The position numbers and the translations under genes are program-made. Shown one piece after another: positions 63,776 to 64,000 of a DNA stretch of 64,000 nt. Source of the DNA: Bacteroidota bacterium (GTDB lineage Bacteria; Bacteroidota; Bacteroidia; Bacteroidales; Tenuifilaceae); contig JAKQKB010000176.1 of the NCBI GenBank assembly GCA_029560875.1, positions 1-64,000 of the forward strand, read 5' to 3'. Position 1 is the stretch's first letter; the number at the start of each line of letters is the position of its first letter. The notes under the pieces were generated by a model. The model had not been told where the DNA came from and searched no databases. It saw only the letters and a list, made by a program, of their open reading frames with translations.

Positions 63776-64000
63776 ATGAAAGTCTTATACAACATAGCCT
63801 TAATTGCATTAGGTTTTGGAATAATTGCCTGCGAACGCGATAATTTTTCCGATAGTCCCTCGCTGAAATTGAATTTTTCAGCCGATACAGTCCTTTTCGA
63901 TACAGTTTTTACTACAATTGGCTCATCTACTCGATACCTGAAAGTTTACAATAAAAGCAATTCCGATGTTCGCATTTCATCTATAAGATTGGCTGGTGGC
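63776..64000 (+). CDS. Bacteroidota lipoprotein, 3' end outside the window
   Basis: 75 codons are visible from the ATG at 63776. A lipoprotein signal ends at about Cys19 (GFGIIAC). Then comes KLNFSADTVLFDTVFTTIGSSTRYLKVYNKSNSDVRISSIRLAGG. This start (L-x-F-S-x-D-T-x-x-F-D-T-V-F-T-T-x-G-S) is one I associate with a common Bacteroidota lipoprotein family that begins with an Ig-like beta domain; full members are much longer. A TAGTTTTG, matching the -7 consensus, lies 18 bp upstream. Function unknown. Confidence 0.75.
   Translation, partial: MKVLYNIALIALGFGIIACERDNFSDSPSLKLNFSADTVLFDTVFTTIGSSTRYLKVYNKSNSDVRISSIRLAGG

Overview
The window looks like a chromosomal segment from a member of the Bacteroidota, probably class Bacteroidia. 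The sequence is AT-rich. Several genes sit behind promoters of the Bacteroidota type (TTG or TTTG, about 19 bp, then TAnnTTTG), strong Shine-Dalgarno sites are generally absent, and many lineage-typical families occur: two-component propeller sensors, FISUMP lipoproteins, WG-repeat proteins, DUF5362, SiaC-like proteins and a C-terminally extended LysS. No 16S rRNA or other species marker is present, so I do not go below that rank.

Region 1 (1 to about 12.4 kb) is accessory. It starts with a 5'-truncated propeller/LytS-type sensor kinase, then an AbiEi/AbiEii toxin-antitoxin pair with a striking palindromic operator. Next is a 3' fragment of a tRNA-Met with its terminator (5431-5502), which looks like the right attachment site of an integrated element lying to the left. 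A truncated DUF4268 gene, a FISUMP lipoprotein between two copies of a short repeat, and a free-standing SecD-head lipoprotein follow. A trypsin-like protein lacking its catalytic histidine is divergent from a large NACHT/STAND-type NTPase, a plausible but unproven defence or signalling module.

Region 2 (12.4-31 kb) holds a BadF-type sugar kinase with a peptide-binding lipoprotein, a Crp/Fnr regulator, a PAS histidine kinase, lysS, a complete TetR-TolC-MFP-RND efflux operon with a candidate operator, and a HAMP/GAF coiled-coil membrane protein with no recognised output domain.

Region 3 (31-44 kb) contains a four-gene operon (SiaC-like protein, TPR-SpoIIE phosphatase, OmpA protein, multi-Ig surface protein) that may link phospho-signalling to the envelope. 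Then come small membrane proteins, the cofactor ligases birA and lplA, plsC, rplU-rpmA and serS.

Region 4 (44-50 kb) contains a vWA protein divergent from an ECF sigma/anti-sigma pair, a secreted NUC-type nuclease and a WG-repeat protein.

Region 5 (50-59 kb) is a methionine operon: a strong promoter, a SAM riboswitch, an unlisted 40-residue ORF directly after the aptamer, then metY, metX, homoserine dehydrogenase, metH and metF. Together these convert aspartate semialdehyde-derived homoserine to methionine by direct sulfhydrylation and remethylation.

Region 6 (59-64 kb) has a PAS hybrid histidine kinase broken by a one-base frameshift in a T run, a GNAT acetyltransferase, an amidohydrolase lipoprotein and the start of another lipoprotein cut by the window end.
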